From contig JBOEGW010000010.1 of assembly GCA_050633625.1 (NCBI GenBank), positions 1 through 64,000 of the forward strand: a stretch of DNA of 64,000 nt. Direction: 5' to 3'. The notes beneath the pieces are model-generated. The model did not search any database, was not told the origin of the DNA, and saw only the letters and a list, made by a program, of their open reading frames with translations. The translations under genes were made by a program, and so were the position numbers. The DNA comes from JBOEGW01 sp050633625. Its GTDB lineage: Bacteria; Pseudomonadota; Alphaproteobacteria; Rhodobacterales; Rhodobacteraceae. Shown piece by piece: positions 1 through 8,344 of this stretch (the stretch's first letter is position 1; each line of letters begins with the position of its first letter).

Positions 1-10
1 AAACCAAAAA

Positions 11-35
11 GGCCCGCCAAACAAGGCGGGCCTTT
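11..35. terminator. Rho-independent terminator-like hairpin
   Basis: GGCCCGCC (11-18) and GGCGGGCC (25-32) form a perfect 8-bp GC stem with a 6-nt loop. T-rich sequence lies on the 3' side of both strands (TTT on plus, TTTTT on minus), so it could act in both directions. It probably ends a gene lying left of the window. Confidence 0.65.
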
Positions 36-162
36 CCCATCAAATGAACCTGCCCATCCCCTGACGATCCTGAGCGCCTCCCTTGACGGGCCGCGCGCAG
101 ACCCGGCTGGCGCCGCGCGTTTGTTCTTGCTAGGCTCTTGGCGACACAGGAGACCAGACCCG

Positions 163-909
163 ATGGCCACCCCTTCATTGCCGCCCCTAAAGGCGCGTCC
201 TTCTGCCGCCGCAACTGACCCTTTTTCGCCTGTGCAATCGAGCCGCAGTTTCGAGATTGTGTGCGAAAAGGTGCGCGAGCGGCTGGTGCAGGGCGAGTTG
301 CGCCCCGGCGATAAACTCCCTGCGGAACGCGAATTGGCGGTGCAACTTGGGGTCAGCCGAAATGTGGTGCGCGAGGCGCTGCGCAGTCTTGAAATCGCTG
401 GCGTGATCGCGCTCAAGAAGGGCGCGAAAGGCGGCGCATTCATCAAAGAAGGCGCTGCCAGTTCGATCACCCAAGCCCTGTCAGACCTGATCACCCTGCG
501 CGCTGTGACTCTCAAAGACCTGTTTGAGGCGCGGATTATGATCTTGGAAATGGTGATTGATCGCGCCTTTGGAGCGTCTGCGCCGCCCAACCTGGAGGCA
601 CTTGAAAAGATCGTCGAGAAAACGACCATCGCGGCGCGCGAAAACGCCTATACGGACCGAGTGCGCTTGGCGCATGACTTTTATCACGAGCTTGCCAATC
701 TGACCGGCAACACTGCGATTTTGTTTATGGTCGATGGGCAGACCGAATTGGTGCAAACCTTCTTGCGCTACCGGGTCGGGGAGCTGGATGCGGACACGCT
801 GATTGCATCGCGCCGCGCCTTTTTGGAGCATTTACGCGCAGGCGACACCAAGGCGGCCAAGGCCAATCTGCGCGAACATCTCAACCGCATCCACACGAGC
901 CTTTGGTAA
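163..909 (+). CDS. GntR/FadR-family transcriptional regulator
   Basis: A 248-residue DNA-binding regulator of the FadR subfamily. The N-terminal winged helix lies at about residues 30-95, with the motif GDKLPAERELA followed by GVSRNVVREALRSLE. The C-terminal part is a helical, ligand-binding FCD-type domain. I chose the ATG at 163 because CAGGAGA lies 9 bases upstream; an in-frame TTG at 121 has no such site. It faces the MaoC/oxidoreductase pair convergently and lies next to a CaiB-type CoA-transferase, so it probably senses an acid or acyl-CoA intermediate of the neighbouring catabolic genes. FadR-type regulators are usually repressors relieved by pathway metabolites; the ligand here is unknown. 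Confidence 0.9.
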   Translation: MATPSLPPLKARPSAAATDPFSPVQSSRSFEIVCEKVRERLVQGELRPGDKLPAERELAVQLGVSRNVVREALRSLEIAGVIALKKGAKGGAFIKEGAASSITQALSDLITLRAVTLKDLFEARIMILEMVIDRAFGASAPPNLEALEKIVEKTTIAARENAYTDRVRLAHDFYHELANLTGNTAILFMVDGQTELVQTFLRYRVGELDADTLIASRRAFLEHLRAGDTKAAKANLREHLNRIHTSLW

Positions 910-918
910 GGGGCGCGG

Positions 919-1416
919 TCAGGGGCGCTGTCGGGGGCGCGGCGGGTTTTGATCCGGCTTTCGCCTCACCATTTCGCGCACAAGACCGCTCATCGCTTGC
1001 GTGCCATCCGCGCGCAAAAGGCGCACTTGATCTGTGACGATCCCCACATCCGGCCGCGAGGCGCTGGCGCGTAGGTCTTTGGTTTCCCAATGGGTTTGAA
1101 CAGTGTCGTTGATCAGAACCGGCGCATGAAATCGCACCTCTTCCCACCCCAAAAGAGCGACCCCGGTGCCGTCCAAATACCCGCTGCGCACCATCAGCCC
1201 ATGAGCCAGGGACAACAACAACATCCCATGCGCGATCCGCCCACCAAAGGGTGTCGCTGCGGCGTAGGTTTCGCTGGTGTGCAGCTCGGCATTGTCGCCT
1301 GTGAGGCCAGCAAAACTGCCAACGTCATGTTCGGTGATTGTGCGCGTGGCGGACAGCCCGCACGCGCCAACTTTCAGGTCCTCAAACCAGTATTTGCGTG
1401 CGCTATAGTCGGACAA
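919..1416 (-). CDS. MaoC-family (R)-hydratase/dehydratase-like protein
   Basis: A 165-residue single hot-dog-fold protein. The hydratase-2 motif is recognisable as TGDNAELH, with the Asp and His that activate water in (R)-specific enoyl-CoA hydratases, followed by GGRIAHGMLLLS. The family hydrates enoyl-CoA or dehydrates 3-hydroxyacyl-CoA. The start is a TTG at 1416, inside the last 14 bases of the upstream oxidoreductase gene, with GGGGA just upstream, so the two are translationally coupled. The neighbouring oxidoreductase and CoA-transferase fit a CoA-thioester breakdown route. The substrate is not deducible. Confidence 0.85.
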   Translation of the reverse strand: MSDYSARKYWFEDLKVGACGLSATRTITEHDVGSFAGLTGDNAELHTSETYAAATPFGGRIAHGMLLLSLAHGLMVRSGYLDGTGVALLGWEEVRFHAPVLINDTVQTHWETKDLRASASRPDVGIVTDQVRLLRADGTQAMSGLVREMVRRKPDQNPPRPRQRP

Positions 1417-2416
1417 GTTGTTTTCCCCGATTATCCCCGGCCATCATGCGCACAAAGGCTTCGGGCACCCGGTCAAACCCTTCCAAGACATCCTCACGGA
1501 ACTGGATGTGCCCCTGCGCATACCAAGTGGCGAGACGGTCAAACGCGGCCTCGCGCAGGTGCCACCAATCAAAGACCACAAGCCCCTGAACCCGCGCTCG
1601 CGTCACGATCAGCCGGGATGATGCGCGCAAGCCAATGTCCTCATGAGCGGGCTTATCCACCACCGCGATCCGCCCACAGATCACGACCCGCGCGCGCGTG
1701 GCGAGGTTGGCCAAAACGGCGTCATGAATTGGCCCGCCGGTATTGTCGAAAAACACATCAACGCCCTGTGGCGCCAGCCGCGCCAACTCGGCGGTCATAT
1801 CGGGGCAGCTGCGGTGGTTGATGACCTCATCAAATCCGATGGATCGGCAATATTCGAGCTTCTCGTCGCTGCCAGCAATGCCAATCACCCTTGCCCCCAT
1901 CAGCTTGGCGATCTGGCCGACAGTTTGTCCAACAGCACCGGACGCCGCCGACACAACGAGCGTGTCGCCCGGAATGGGCTGGCCCATTTCGGTCAACCCA
2001 ACATAGGCCGTCAGCCCCGGCATCCCGAGCCATGAGAGCGCCGCTTGTTCTGGCACATCAGAGCGCACCCGGTTTGTCGCTGCGGAGCCGGGCAGGTCGG
2101 GCGTAAGGGCTGCGTATTCTTGCCAGCCAATGTTCATCGATTCCGCGAGATCGCCCACCGCCCAGTTGGGGTGGTTCGAGGCCACAACTTCGCCAATGCC
2201 GCCCCCATGCATCACGCCGCCGGGCTGCACACCCGCTGTATAATTCGCGCCCGGCGAAATCCGCCCACGCATATAGGGATCAAGCGAGAGCCACTTTGTG
2301 CGCACCACGATTTGCCCCGGTCCCGGCTTGGGCACCTCACCCAGTTCCATGCGCCATGTTGACTCTGTGGCCGGACCGTTAGGGTAGGCGTCCAAGACCC
2401 ATTGCCGATTTTCCAT
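1403..2416 (-). CDS. NADPH-dependent MDR oxidoreductase (CurA/leukotriene B4 dehydrogenase type)
   Basis: A 337-residue zinc-free medium-chain dehydrogenase/reductase. An N-terminal GroES-like domain includes LDPYMRGRISPG, typical of the CurA / prostaglandin reductase / YncB branch. A Rossmann domain follows with AASGAVGQTVGQIAKLMGA. These enzymes reduce the C=C bond of enones with NADPH. GGGAGAG precedes the ATG at 2416. It forms a two-gene operon with the overlapping MaoC-like gene and is divergent from the CoA-transferase gene. Reduction of an unsaturated ketone intermediate is the likely role, but this is inference from family. Confidence 0.88.
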   Translation of the reverse strand: MENRQWVLDAYPNGPATESTWRMELGEVPKPGPGQIVVRTKWLSLDPYMRGRISPGANYTAGVQPGGVMHGGGIGEVVASNHPNWAVGDLAESMNIGWQEYAALTPDLPGSAATNRVRSDVPEQAALSWLGMPGLTAYVGLTEMGQPIPGDTLVVSAASGAVGQTVGQIAKLMGARVIGIAGSDEKLEYCRSIGFDEVINHRSCPDMTAELARLAPQGVDVFFDNTGGPIHDAVLANLATRARVVICGRIAVVDKPAHEDIGLRASSRLIVTRARVQGLVVFDWWHLREAAFDRLATWYAQGHIQFREDVLEGFDRVPEAFVRMMAGDNRGKQLVRL

Positions 2417-2559
2417 GTCTCTCTCCCATTTGCGTCTAGCTTAGCGGGCCTTCGCCCTTCGTCCTAGAGCCAAATTTCCGCGAATTATGTTTTTGGTCGC
2501 ACCTTTTGTTGGCGTGGCTGTCAATTCAGAACTCTCAGCAAATTTGCGCTATGAACCCA

Positions 2560-2595
2560 CAATATGCCTGTTGCTCCATATTGGTCCTACCATTA
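2560..2595. promoter_or_regulatory. Candidate operator in the oxidoreductase / CoA-transferase divergent promoter
   Basis: CAATATG (2560-2566) and CATATTG (2577-2583) form an inverted repeat with a 10-nt spacer. Right after it lies TACCATTA (2588-2595), the same octamer as one arm of the palindrome in front of the tetR gene (18933-18940). The site is 33-68 bases upstream of the CoA-transferase ATG. Function is inferred from position only. Confidence 0.35.
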
Positions 2596-2627
2596 CTGTT
2601 TTGGCGAATCTTAGAGGAGATCACAGC

Positions 2628-3746
2628 ATGGACACTGCCGCGCAACCCCGCTTTCGCATCGTCGATTTTTCGCAAGTTATGGCAGGGCCGTTTTGCACGC
2701 GGCTTTTGGCGGATGTAGGGGCGGAAGTGATCAAAGTTGAGCCGTCCGGCGGCGAAACGATGCGCGGCAGGCCACCGCTTCGCGCGGGACATTCGGCCTA
2801 TTTTGGGGCGCTTAATGCTGGCAAACGCAGTGTTACGATCGACCTCAAATCCACCGAAGGGCTGCGCGACGCGCGGGCGTTGATCGAGAGCGCGGATGTC
2901 GTTGTGGAGAACTTCCGGCCCGGCGTTATGGCGCGGTTGGGGCTTGGTTGGGAGGCGCTGTCGGCGCTCAATCCGCGGCTTGTCTACTGTGCGATTTCCG
3001 GCTTTGGCCAGAGCGGCGCAGCGGCCTCGAATCCGGCCTATGCGCCGATGATTCACGCGGCTTCTGGCTTGGATCTGACCCTCATGAGCTTTGACCCAAC
3101 AGCCGAAAACCCGGCGCCAACCGGTTTGTTTTTTGCTGATATTCTGGCCGGTGTTTATGCTTGGGGCGCGATCCAAACTGCGCTTTTGGAGCGGGCGTAT
3201 ACTGGGCAGGGGCAACTTGTCGATGTGGCTCTCATGGATTGCATGTTGTCGATGATGGTCTATGAAACGCAGGCCGCCCAGTTCCCCCAAGACACGCCGC
3301 GCCACGTATTTTTGCCCGCCAAAGCGGCGGATGGGTTTGTGGTGATCGTGCCTCTTTCGGACAAGAATTTCGAAGCCCTGCGCGCGGTCTTGGGTGATCC
3401 GGCGTGGTGCGCAGACCCCGTCTATCACAGCGCTGCCAGCCGCCAGTCGCATTGGCGCGAGATGATGCGCGAGATTGAAGATTGGACAGGGGGTAAATCC
3501 GCCGATGAGGTCGTCGAGCGGATGATGAAAGCCGGGGTGCCAGCGTCGCGCTATCAAACAGTGACCGAGGCGATGGCCAGCCCCTATGCGCAAGAACGCG
3601 GGCTGACTGGGACAATCACCGATGCCGCTGGCAGCTATCAGGCCGTGAACCCGCCTTTCAAATTCTCGCGCACCTCTGCGCAAGTGGGCGCGCAAGTGCC
3701 TGAGGTGGGCGAGGGCAACGCGACATTTCTGGGGCAAAAGCCCTGA
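2628..3746 (+). CDS. CaiB/BaiF-type CoA-transferase (family III)
   Basis: A 372-residue family III CoA-transferase. It begins with the typical RIVDFSQVMAGPFCTRLLADVGAEVIKVE block in the N-terminal Rossmann part. The catalytic Asp expected in this family is most likely Asp204 in VDVALMD. These enzymes move CoA between an acyl-CoA donor and a carboxylic acid. I used the ATG at 2628 because AGAGGAGA lies upstream; an open frame extends further left but has no good start. It is the probable acid-activation step for products of the adjacent oxidation genes (P450, alcohol and aldehyde dehydrogenases). The true acid and CoA donor are unknown. Confidence 0.9.
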   Translation: MDTAAQPRFRIVDFSQVMAGPFCTRLLADVGAEVIKVEPSGGETMRGRPPLRAGHSAYFGALNAGKRSVTIDLKSTEGLRDARALIESADVVVENFRPGVMARLGLGWEALSALNPRLVYCAISGFGQSGAAASNPAYAPMIHAASGLDLTLMSFDPTAENPAPTGLFFADILAGVYAWGAIQTALLERAYTGQGQLVDVALMDCMLSMMVYETQAAQFPQDTPRHVFLPAKAADGFVVIVPLSDKNFEALRAVLGDPAWCADPVYHSAASRQSHWREMMREIEDWTGGKSADEVVERMMKAGVPASRYQTVTEAMASPYAQERGLTGTITDAAGSYQAVNPPFKFSRTSAQVGAQVPEVGEGNATFLGQKP

Positions 3747-3766
3747 CCCGTTGCGCTCGCGCACAG

Positions 3767-3784
3767 GCGCGCGAAAAAGCGCGC
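3767..3784. terminator. GC hairpin between convergent genes
   Basis: GCGCGC (3767-3772) and GCGCGC (3779-3784) pair around GAAAAA. It lies between the stops of the CoA-transferase and the PEP-utilising gene. There is no T run, so it is only a weak terminator candidate. Confidence 0.3.
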
Positions 3785-3821
3785 TCAAAGTCCTGCGTGG
3801 TCGCGCGCCCCGCATCTCTCG

Positions 3822-5570
3822 CTAGGCCGCTGATACGGCGGGGCCATCAGGGTCCAGAATTGTAACGCTGCCAATATCGCCGTCGATTTCGATCAAGGCT
3901 CCGTCCGGAATAATCCGGGTTGCATCCGTGACCGACACCACACAGGGAATACCCAAATCGCGCGATACAATTACTGAGTGGCTCATCACAGCGCCCACAT
4001 CGACCACAACCCCTTCAGCCGCCAAGAACAGCGGCGTCCAGGATGGGTCGGTGATTGGCGCGACCAAGATATCGCCCGGCTCCAAAACGTCGGGGTTTTC
4101 GGTATCGAGCACAATCCGCGCCCGGCCCACGACCCGCCCAGGAGAGCCGCCAATGCCTTCCAGAATATCGCCTTTCTGTCCAGCGGTCTCCACCGTGCCT
4201 TCTCGCAGCTTCCACTCATCAAGCGGGGGCGGCGTTCCTTCGAACATAAACGGCGGCACACGCTCCTTGATCTTCGCATAGTCGATCTTGCGGTCCTCAA
4301 TCAGCGCGAGATGATCCGCTTCGCCTCTGGCTTGTTCCAGAAACTCAGGCCAAGTCAGCATGAAAAAGTCCTGCGGATCGGCCACGCCTTGCTGCTGCGC
4401 GACCCGTTCAAACACAAGGTTCATCGCGCGCCGGGTTTGATCCATCGCCCGGATGACGGAGCTTTTGGAGGCCTCGCGCGCGATTTGCCATGCCTTTGCG
4501 GAGGGCAGCGCGTGCCGAAACTTGAGCCGGTCCATCGGCCAAAGCTTCCGCTTGGCGTAGCGCTTGGCAATCGCTGCGTTTTTGGCTTGCTCAGCATAGT
4601 CTGCGCCGGGCGCATTCTCCTCAGAGGACAGCCGCATCCGGTCCACCGCGCGCAGGGGTACGTGGGGGCGCATCCGCCATGACGGCGCAGCGAACTCCCA
4701 TTCGTTCGATCCGCGATAGCCATAGCGGGCGATAAACTCGTTGAACACGCGCACGAATTCTTCCGCTTCGGGCATCTGTTGCAACGCTGGCCATGTGTCA
4801 GCATCGACCCCAGCTTCAAAGACTTTGGTGAGGGCAGGCGAGGCGTTCACCAGCCGTCCGAGCGTCCAAAGAAAACGGGCAGGTTCGGCAGATTCAACCC
4901 CCTCAACCCCGGACAAGAGATCCAAAGTCAGACCCGGATCCTTCACCTTCATCGCGCATAAAAGCGCCACGTTCCCGGCGGCATTTGTCGCGCAAAACGT
5001 CACAAAGACGTGGTTGCCGAACAAGAAATGGTAAGGCTTCTTGAAGTCCTCAATATAGGTCAAAAGAGCCTCGTCGCTGGCGTCATCCCCAGGATATTTG
5101 GCCACCCAATCCGCCGAGATTTTTTGCATTTTCTCGACAAGCCGCACGCGGCGGGTGCGCAAAATTACCTGATTGCGCCACAACAGGCGGAGCGAGCTGT
5201 AAAAGCTATTGTCGCGGCGGCGTGGGATATATTTTGGCGCATCCGCTTCGCCCAAGAGGCTCTTGTCCACCTCTTTGACTGTGGTTCCCGGTGTGCGCAC
5301 GCCCAAAAGCCGAATGTAGGACATATTGAGGTAGGCATAGCCGCCAACTGTGCACACGATCACGCGATCTTGGTCAAAATCGCCCTTCGCCACGAGGCCA
5401 AATTTCCACCAGGCTTCGCGCCAACTGTCTTCGTTCGCCTGCCCACAAATCGACCAGACGAGCGGCGTGACCGCATCCGGGAACACTTCTCCGACGTTGC
5501 CACGGGTATACAGCGGCCAGCGTTCGCTGAGTGGGGTGTCGTTGACCCATTCCTTGCCATTGATTTCCAT
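3822..5570 (-). CDS. PEP-utilising enzyme with C-terminal phospho-histidine swivelling domain
   Basis: A 582-residue protein. The last ~110 residues are the PEP-utilisers' mobile domain, with GGSPGRVVGRARIV, then DPSWTPLFLAAEGVVVD and the phospho-His loop AVMSHSVIVSRDLGIPCVV (His near residue 531). The long N-terminal part lacks both the ATP-grasp module and the C-terminal PEP/pyruvate barrel of PEP synthase. This resembles the alpha subunit of phenylphosphate synthase, which needs a separate ATP-binding subunit, and parts of rifampin phosphotransferase-like proteins. It is last in the P450-ferredoxin-ALDH-ADH operon, 33 bases after the ADH gene. A phosphoryl-transfer step in substrate activation is inferred. 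The GAGGG before the ATG at 5570 supports the start. Confidence 0.75.
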   Translation of the reverse strand: MEINGKEWVNDTPLSERWPLYTRGNVGEVFPDAVTPLVWSICGQANEDSWREAWWKFGLVAKGDFDQDRVIVCTVGGYAYLNMSYIRLLGVRTPGTTVKEVDKSLLGEADAPKYIPRRRDNSFYSSLRLLWRNQVILRTRRVRLVEKMQKISADWVAKYPGDDASDEALLTYIEDFKKPYHFLFGNHVFVTFCATNAAGNVALLCAMKVKDPGLTLDLLSGVEGVESAEPARFLWTLGRLVNASPALTKVFEAGVDADTWPALQQMPEAEEFVRVFNEFIARYGYRGSNEWEFAAPSWRMRPHVPLRAVDRMRLSSEENAPGADYAEQAKNAAIAKRYAKRKLWPMDRLKFRHALPSAKAWQIAREASKSSVIRAMDQTRRAMNLVFERVAQQQGVADPQDFFMLTWPEFLEQARGEADHLALIEDRKIDYAKIKERVPPFMFEGTPPPLDEWKLREGTVETAGQKGDILEGIGGSPGRVVGRARIVLDTENPDVLEPGDILVAPITDPSWTPLFLAAEGVVVDVGAVMSHSVIVSRDLGIPCVVSVTDATRIIPDGALIEIDGDIGSVTILDPDGPAVSAA

Positions 5571-5603
5571 GCTTTTCCCTCGATGTTTTTAGTGGTCGAC
5601 CTA

Positions 5604-6683
5604 TCAGTCAAACAGGATCGGTGTGCGCACAACGGCGCCAGATTTTTGGCGCTCAGTCACGTCGTTGATGTCTTCCAGCTTGGCGCTGCCCTCCATCAGC
5701 TTTTCAACCGGCAAGCGCCCGGTGCGCCAAAGCGATGTCAGCATTGGCAAATCGCGGCGCATACTGATCCCGCCATGAAAGCTGCCAGTGAGCCGTTTGT
5801 CGTCGTGGAAAAGTTCATAGGCCGAAAGTTCAACCTTGGCGTTGGGCGCGCCGGCCCCCACGATTGTGACGGTGCCGCCGCGCCGTGCGCCGTCCCAAGC
5901 CGTGCGCACAGTGGCGGGCGCGCCCACCGCGTCGATCACAACGTCCATATCGCGCTTTTCATCAGCGAATTCTTCCGGCGACATCGCCGCACTTGCGCCA
6001 AGGGACAAGGCTTGTTCACGCCGCTCGGCCATTGGGTCCACCGCGATCAGCTCGCCCGCACCTGCAATCACCGAGCCCATAAGCGCCGACAGCCCGACAG
6101 CGCCGCAGCCAATGATCGCCGTGCTGTTGCCCGGTTTGACCTGCGCCGAACGCAGCGCCGCACCAACGCCGGTTGGCACCGCACAGCCCATCATGGAGGC
6201 CACATCAAACGGCAGATCATCCGCCAGTTTGGTCACAGCGTTTTCCGGCACCATCGCAAATTCTGCAAAGGTCGCCGTGCGCATCCCTTGGTGCACCAAG
6301 TCACCATCCATCGACAAACGATAGGTCGCCGTATGTGCATGACCGGCGCGGGCATCCGCTGTTGAGGATCGGTTTCGGCAAAGATACTCATCGCCCCGCA
6401 CACATTCGACGCACTCACCACAGGGCGCGACCCAAAGGATAAGCACCCTGTCGCCTTCGCGCACATGGGTCACTTCGCTTCCGATGCGCTCAACAATCCC
6501 GGCGCCCTCGTGCCCCAGAACCACCGGAACCGGCTGGCCAAAAGTGGTTGTCAGCGAGAGGTCCGAGGCGCAAACGCCGCAGGCTTTGACCCGCACCACC
6601 ACATCCTTGGGGCCTGGGTCTGCGAGGTCAATCTGTTTGATTTCGAAAGAGCCACCGGGTTCGATCATTACAGCTGCGCGCAT
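5604..6683 (-). CDS. Zinc-dependent alcohol dehydrogenase
   Basis: A 359-residue Zn MDR alcohol dehydrogenase. Catalytic zinc ligands are visible as Cys38 (GVCASD) and His58-Glu59 (LGHEG). The structural-zinc loop has four cysteines at about 88, 91, 94 and 102 (CGECVEC then LC). The nucleotide-binding glycine motif is GCGAVGLSA. An AAAGGAGA site six or seven bases before the ATG at 6683 fixes the start; the longer open frame is not needed. It follows the aldehyde dehydrogenase gene by 13 bases. It most likely oxidises the alcohol made by the P450, passing an aldehyde to the adjacent dehydrogenase. Exact substrate unknown. Confidence 0.9.
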   Translation of the reverse strand: MRAAVMIEPGGSFEIKQIDLADPGPKDVVVRVKACGVCASDLSLTTTFGQPVPVVLGHEGAGIVERIGSEVTHVREGDRVLILWVAPCGECVECVRGDEYLCRNRSSTADARAGHAHTATYRLSMDGDLVHQGMRTATFAEFAMVPENAVTKLADDLPFDVASMMGCAVPTGVGAALRSAQVKPGNSTAIIGCGAVGLSALMGSVIAGAGELIAVDPMAERREQALSLGASAAMSPEEFADEKRDMDVVIDAVGAPATVRTAWDGARRGGTVTIVGAGAPNAKVELSAYELFHDDKRLTGSFHGGISMRRDLPMLTSLWRTGRLPVEKLMEGSAKLEDINDVTERQKSGAVVRTPILFD

Positions 6684-6696
6684 TGTTGTATCTCCT

Positions 6697-8133
6697 TTAG
6701 GTGTCGAGATGAATTGAGGTATAGGCGAGGTAGGAGCCAAGCCCCTCCAGGCCAAATTCGGTGCCCACGCCGCTGTCTTTGTGCCCCGAAAAGGGCGCCG
6801 CGGCGTTTGAGCCATATTGATTGATACCGATGTTTCCGGTTTCGAGCTGATCCGCGACCGCCAAAGCCGCATCGCGATCTTCCCCAAACACCGCGCCCGC
6901 CAATCCGTATTCGCTATCATTGGCCATGCGCACGGCGTCCTCCACTGTCTCATAGGGGATGATGCACAGCACCGGGCCAAAGATTTCCTCGCGCGCAATT
7001 CGCATATCATTGGTGACGCCGTCAAACAGGGTCGGTTGCACGAAAAAGCCTCGGTTCATCGGGTTTTCCACGCCTCCGCCCACCACGGCGCGCGCCCCTT
7101 CTTGTGCGCCCAAAGCGATGTATTCGCGCACCTTGTCGCGGTGCCGTTCAAAAGCGAGCGGTCCAAAGAATGTCCCCTCATCAAAGGGATCACCAAGCCC
7201 GGCATTTTCGATCACACTTGCCGTCAGATCGGTGAATTCCTTGAGCCGACTGTTGGGCAAGAACAAACGAGTTGAGGCTTTGCAGGTCTGGCCGGTGTTG
7301 CGCAACGACACTTTCAAGATCGTCTTTGCAAAGGTTTCGGTGTTGGTGTCCGGCAAAACAATCGCCGGAGATTTGCCACCAAGTTCCAGCGTGACAGCGC
7401 AGAGTTTACGCCCGGAGGTTTCGCCCACCTCGCGGCCCGCCCGCGTCGACCCGGTGAACGACACCTTGCGCACAAGCGGATGTGCCACAAGGGCGCGCCC
7501 GGTTTCGACGCCGCCGGTCACAAGGTTGACCACCCCCGGCGGAAAGCCCGCCGCCTGCACAGCATCCATCAAGGCGCGCGCCGCCAATGGCGTTTCGGCG
7601 GCAGGTTTAATTACCACAGTACAGCCCGCCATAAGCGCCGGACCAAGCTTGATGATGATGAGGCTCAGAGGGAAATTCCACGGCGTAATCAACGCAGCAA
7701 CCCCAAGAGGCACCCGGCGCACCAGTGTTTTGTTGGGCGACATTGGGTTGTCGCGGACATTTTTCACAAAAGCCGCAGGGGCAATTTCTGCCACATGGCG
7801 CAGATGCGCCGCCCCGGCCACTGCCGCATAACGTGTCTCAGAGATGGGTGCGCCATTTTCGGTGGTGATCAAATTTGCAAAGGCTTCACCCCGCGCCGCC
7901 AATTCATCCGCAAGCGCATTGACCAAGCCTGCGCGAGTCTCGACATCGCTATGCCGCCAGCTTTGGAAGGCGCGATGAGCAGCCTGAACGGCACGCTCCA
8001 CGTCCTCTGCAGACCCATCCGCCACTATGCTAATCGGCTCTTCTGTGGTCGGGTTGATCACCGTGGTGCGCGCGCCGGAGTGCGGTGCACTCCAACGACC
8101 ATCAATGAATAGATCGCTCTCTTGGGCCGTCAT
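6697..8133 (-). CDS. Aldehyde dehydrogenase (NAD(P)+-dependent)
   Basis: A 478-residue member of the ALDH superfamily. Both catalytic motifs are present: the general-base Glu in LELGGKSPAIV and the nucleophilic Cys in NTGQTCKAS. The cofactor region TPWNFPLSL and the C-terminal PFSGHKDSG block are normal, so it should be active. The stop of the ferredoxin gene lies one base before its ATG, so it is in the same operon as the ferredoxin and P450. It would oxidise the aldehyde made by the next gene's alcohol dehydrogenase to a carboxylate, a natural substrate for the CoA-transferase at 2628-3746. The specific aldehyde cannot be read from sequence. Confidence 0.93.
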   Translation of the reverse strand: MTAQESDLFIDGRWSAPHSGARTTVINPTTEEPISIVADGSAEDVERAVQAAHRAFQSWRHSDVETRAGLVNALADELAARGEAFANLITTENGAPISETRYAAVAGAAHLRHVAEIAPAAFVKNVRDNPMSPNKTLVRRVPLGVAALITPWNFPLSLIIIKLGPALMAGCTVVIKPAAETPLAARALMDAVQAAGFPPGVVNLVTGGVETGRALVAHPLVRKVSFTGSTRAGREVGETSGRKLCAVTLELGGKSPAIVLPDTNTETFAKTILKVSLRNTGQTCKASTRLFLPNSRLKEFTDLTASVIENAGLGDPFDEGTFFGPLAFERHRDKVREYIALGAQEGARAVVGGGVENPMNRGFFVQPTLFDGVTNDMRIAREEIFGPVLCIIPYETVEDAVRMANDSEYGLAGAVFGEDRDAALAVADQLETGNIGINQYGSNAAAPFSGHKDSGVGTEFGLEGLGSYLAYTSIHLDT

Positions 8134-8134
8134 A

Positions 8135-8344
8135 TCATGCGCCTTCGTCTATAATTGAAATTGCGCCGGTGGGGCAGCGGCGCACCGCTTCTTCCACGGC
8201 GTTTCGCTGGGACGGGGCAGGGGCATCCGCCACTTCCAGCTTGCCTGCGTCATTGATCTGGAACACCTCCGGCGCCTCAAACTCGCATTGTCCGAGGGAG
8301 CCGCATTTGTCCCAATCAACGATGACTTTGAACGCGCCGCTCAT
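8135..8344 (-). CDS. [3Fe-4S]/[4Fe-4S] P450-type ferredoxin
   Basis: A 69-residue single-cluster ferredoxin. Cys14, Cys20 and Cys57 (the last in RRCPTGAI) are the ligands. The fourth position of the usual CxxCxxC loop is Leu17, which is typical of [3Fe-4S] ferredoxins that serve bacterial cytochromes P450. Its ATG overlaps the stop of the P450 gene by the ATGA overlap at 8341-8344, so it is almost certainly the electron donor of that P450. No ferredoxin reductase gene is present in the window, so a reductase encoded elsewhere must supply electrons. Confidence 0.92.
   Translation of the reverse strand: MSGAFKVIVDWDKCGSLGQCEFEAPEVFQINDAGKLEVADAPAPSQRNAVEEAVRRCPTGAISIIDEGA

Noticed and set aside
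2535..3815. 426-codon minus-strand open frame opposite the CoA-transferase
   Set aside because: The plus-strand CoA-transferase is strongly supported; the antisense frame is Arg/His-rich with no domain.
5010..6365. 451-codon plus-strand open frame over the PEP-utilising and alcohol dehydrogenase genes
   Set aside because: It crosses two well-supported minus-strand genes and encodes no recognisable domain; composition is typical of an antisense frame in high-GC DNA.
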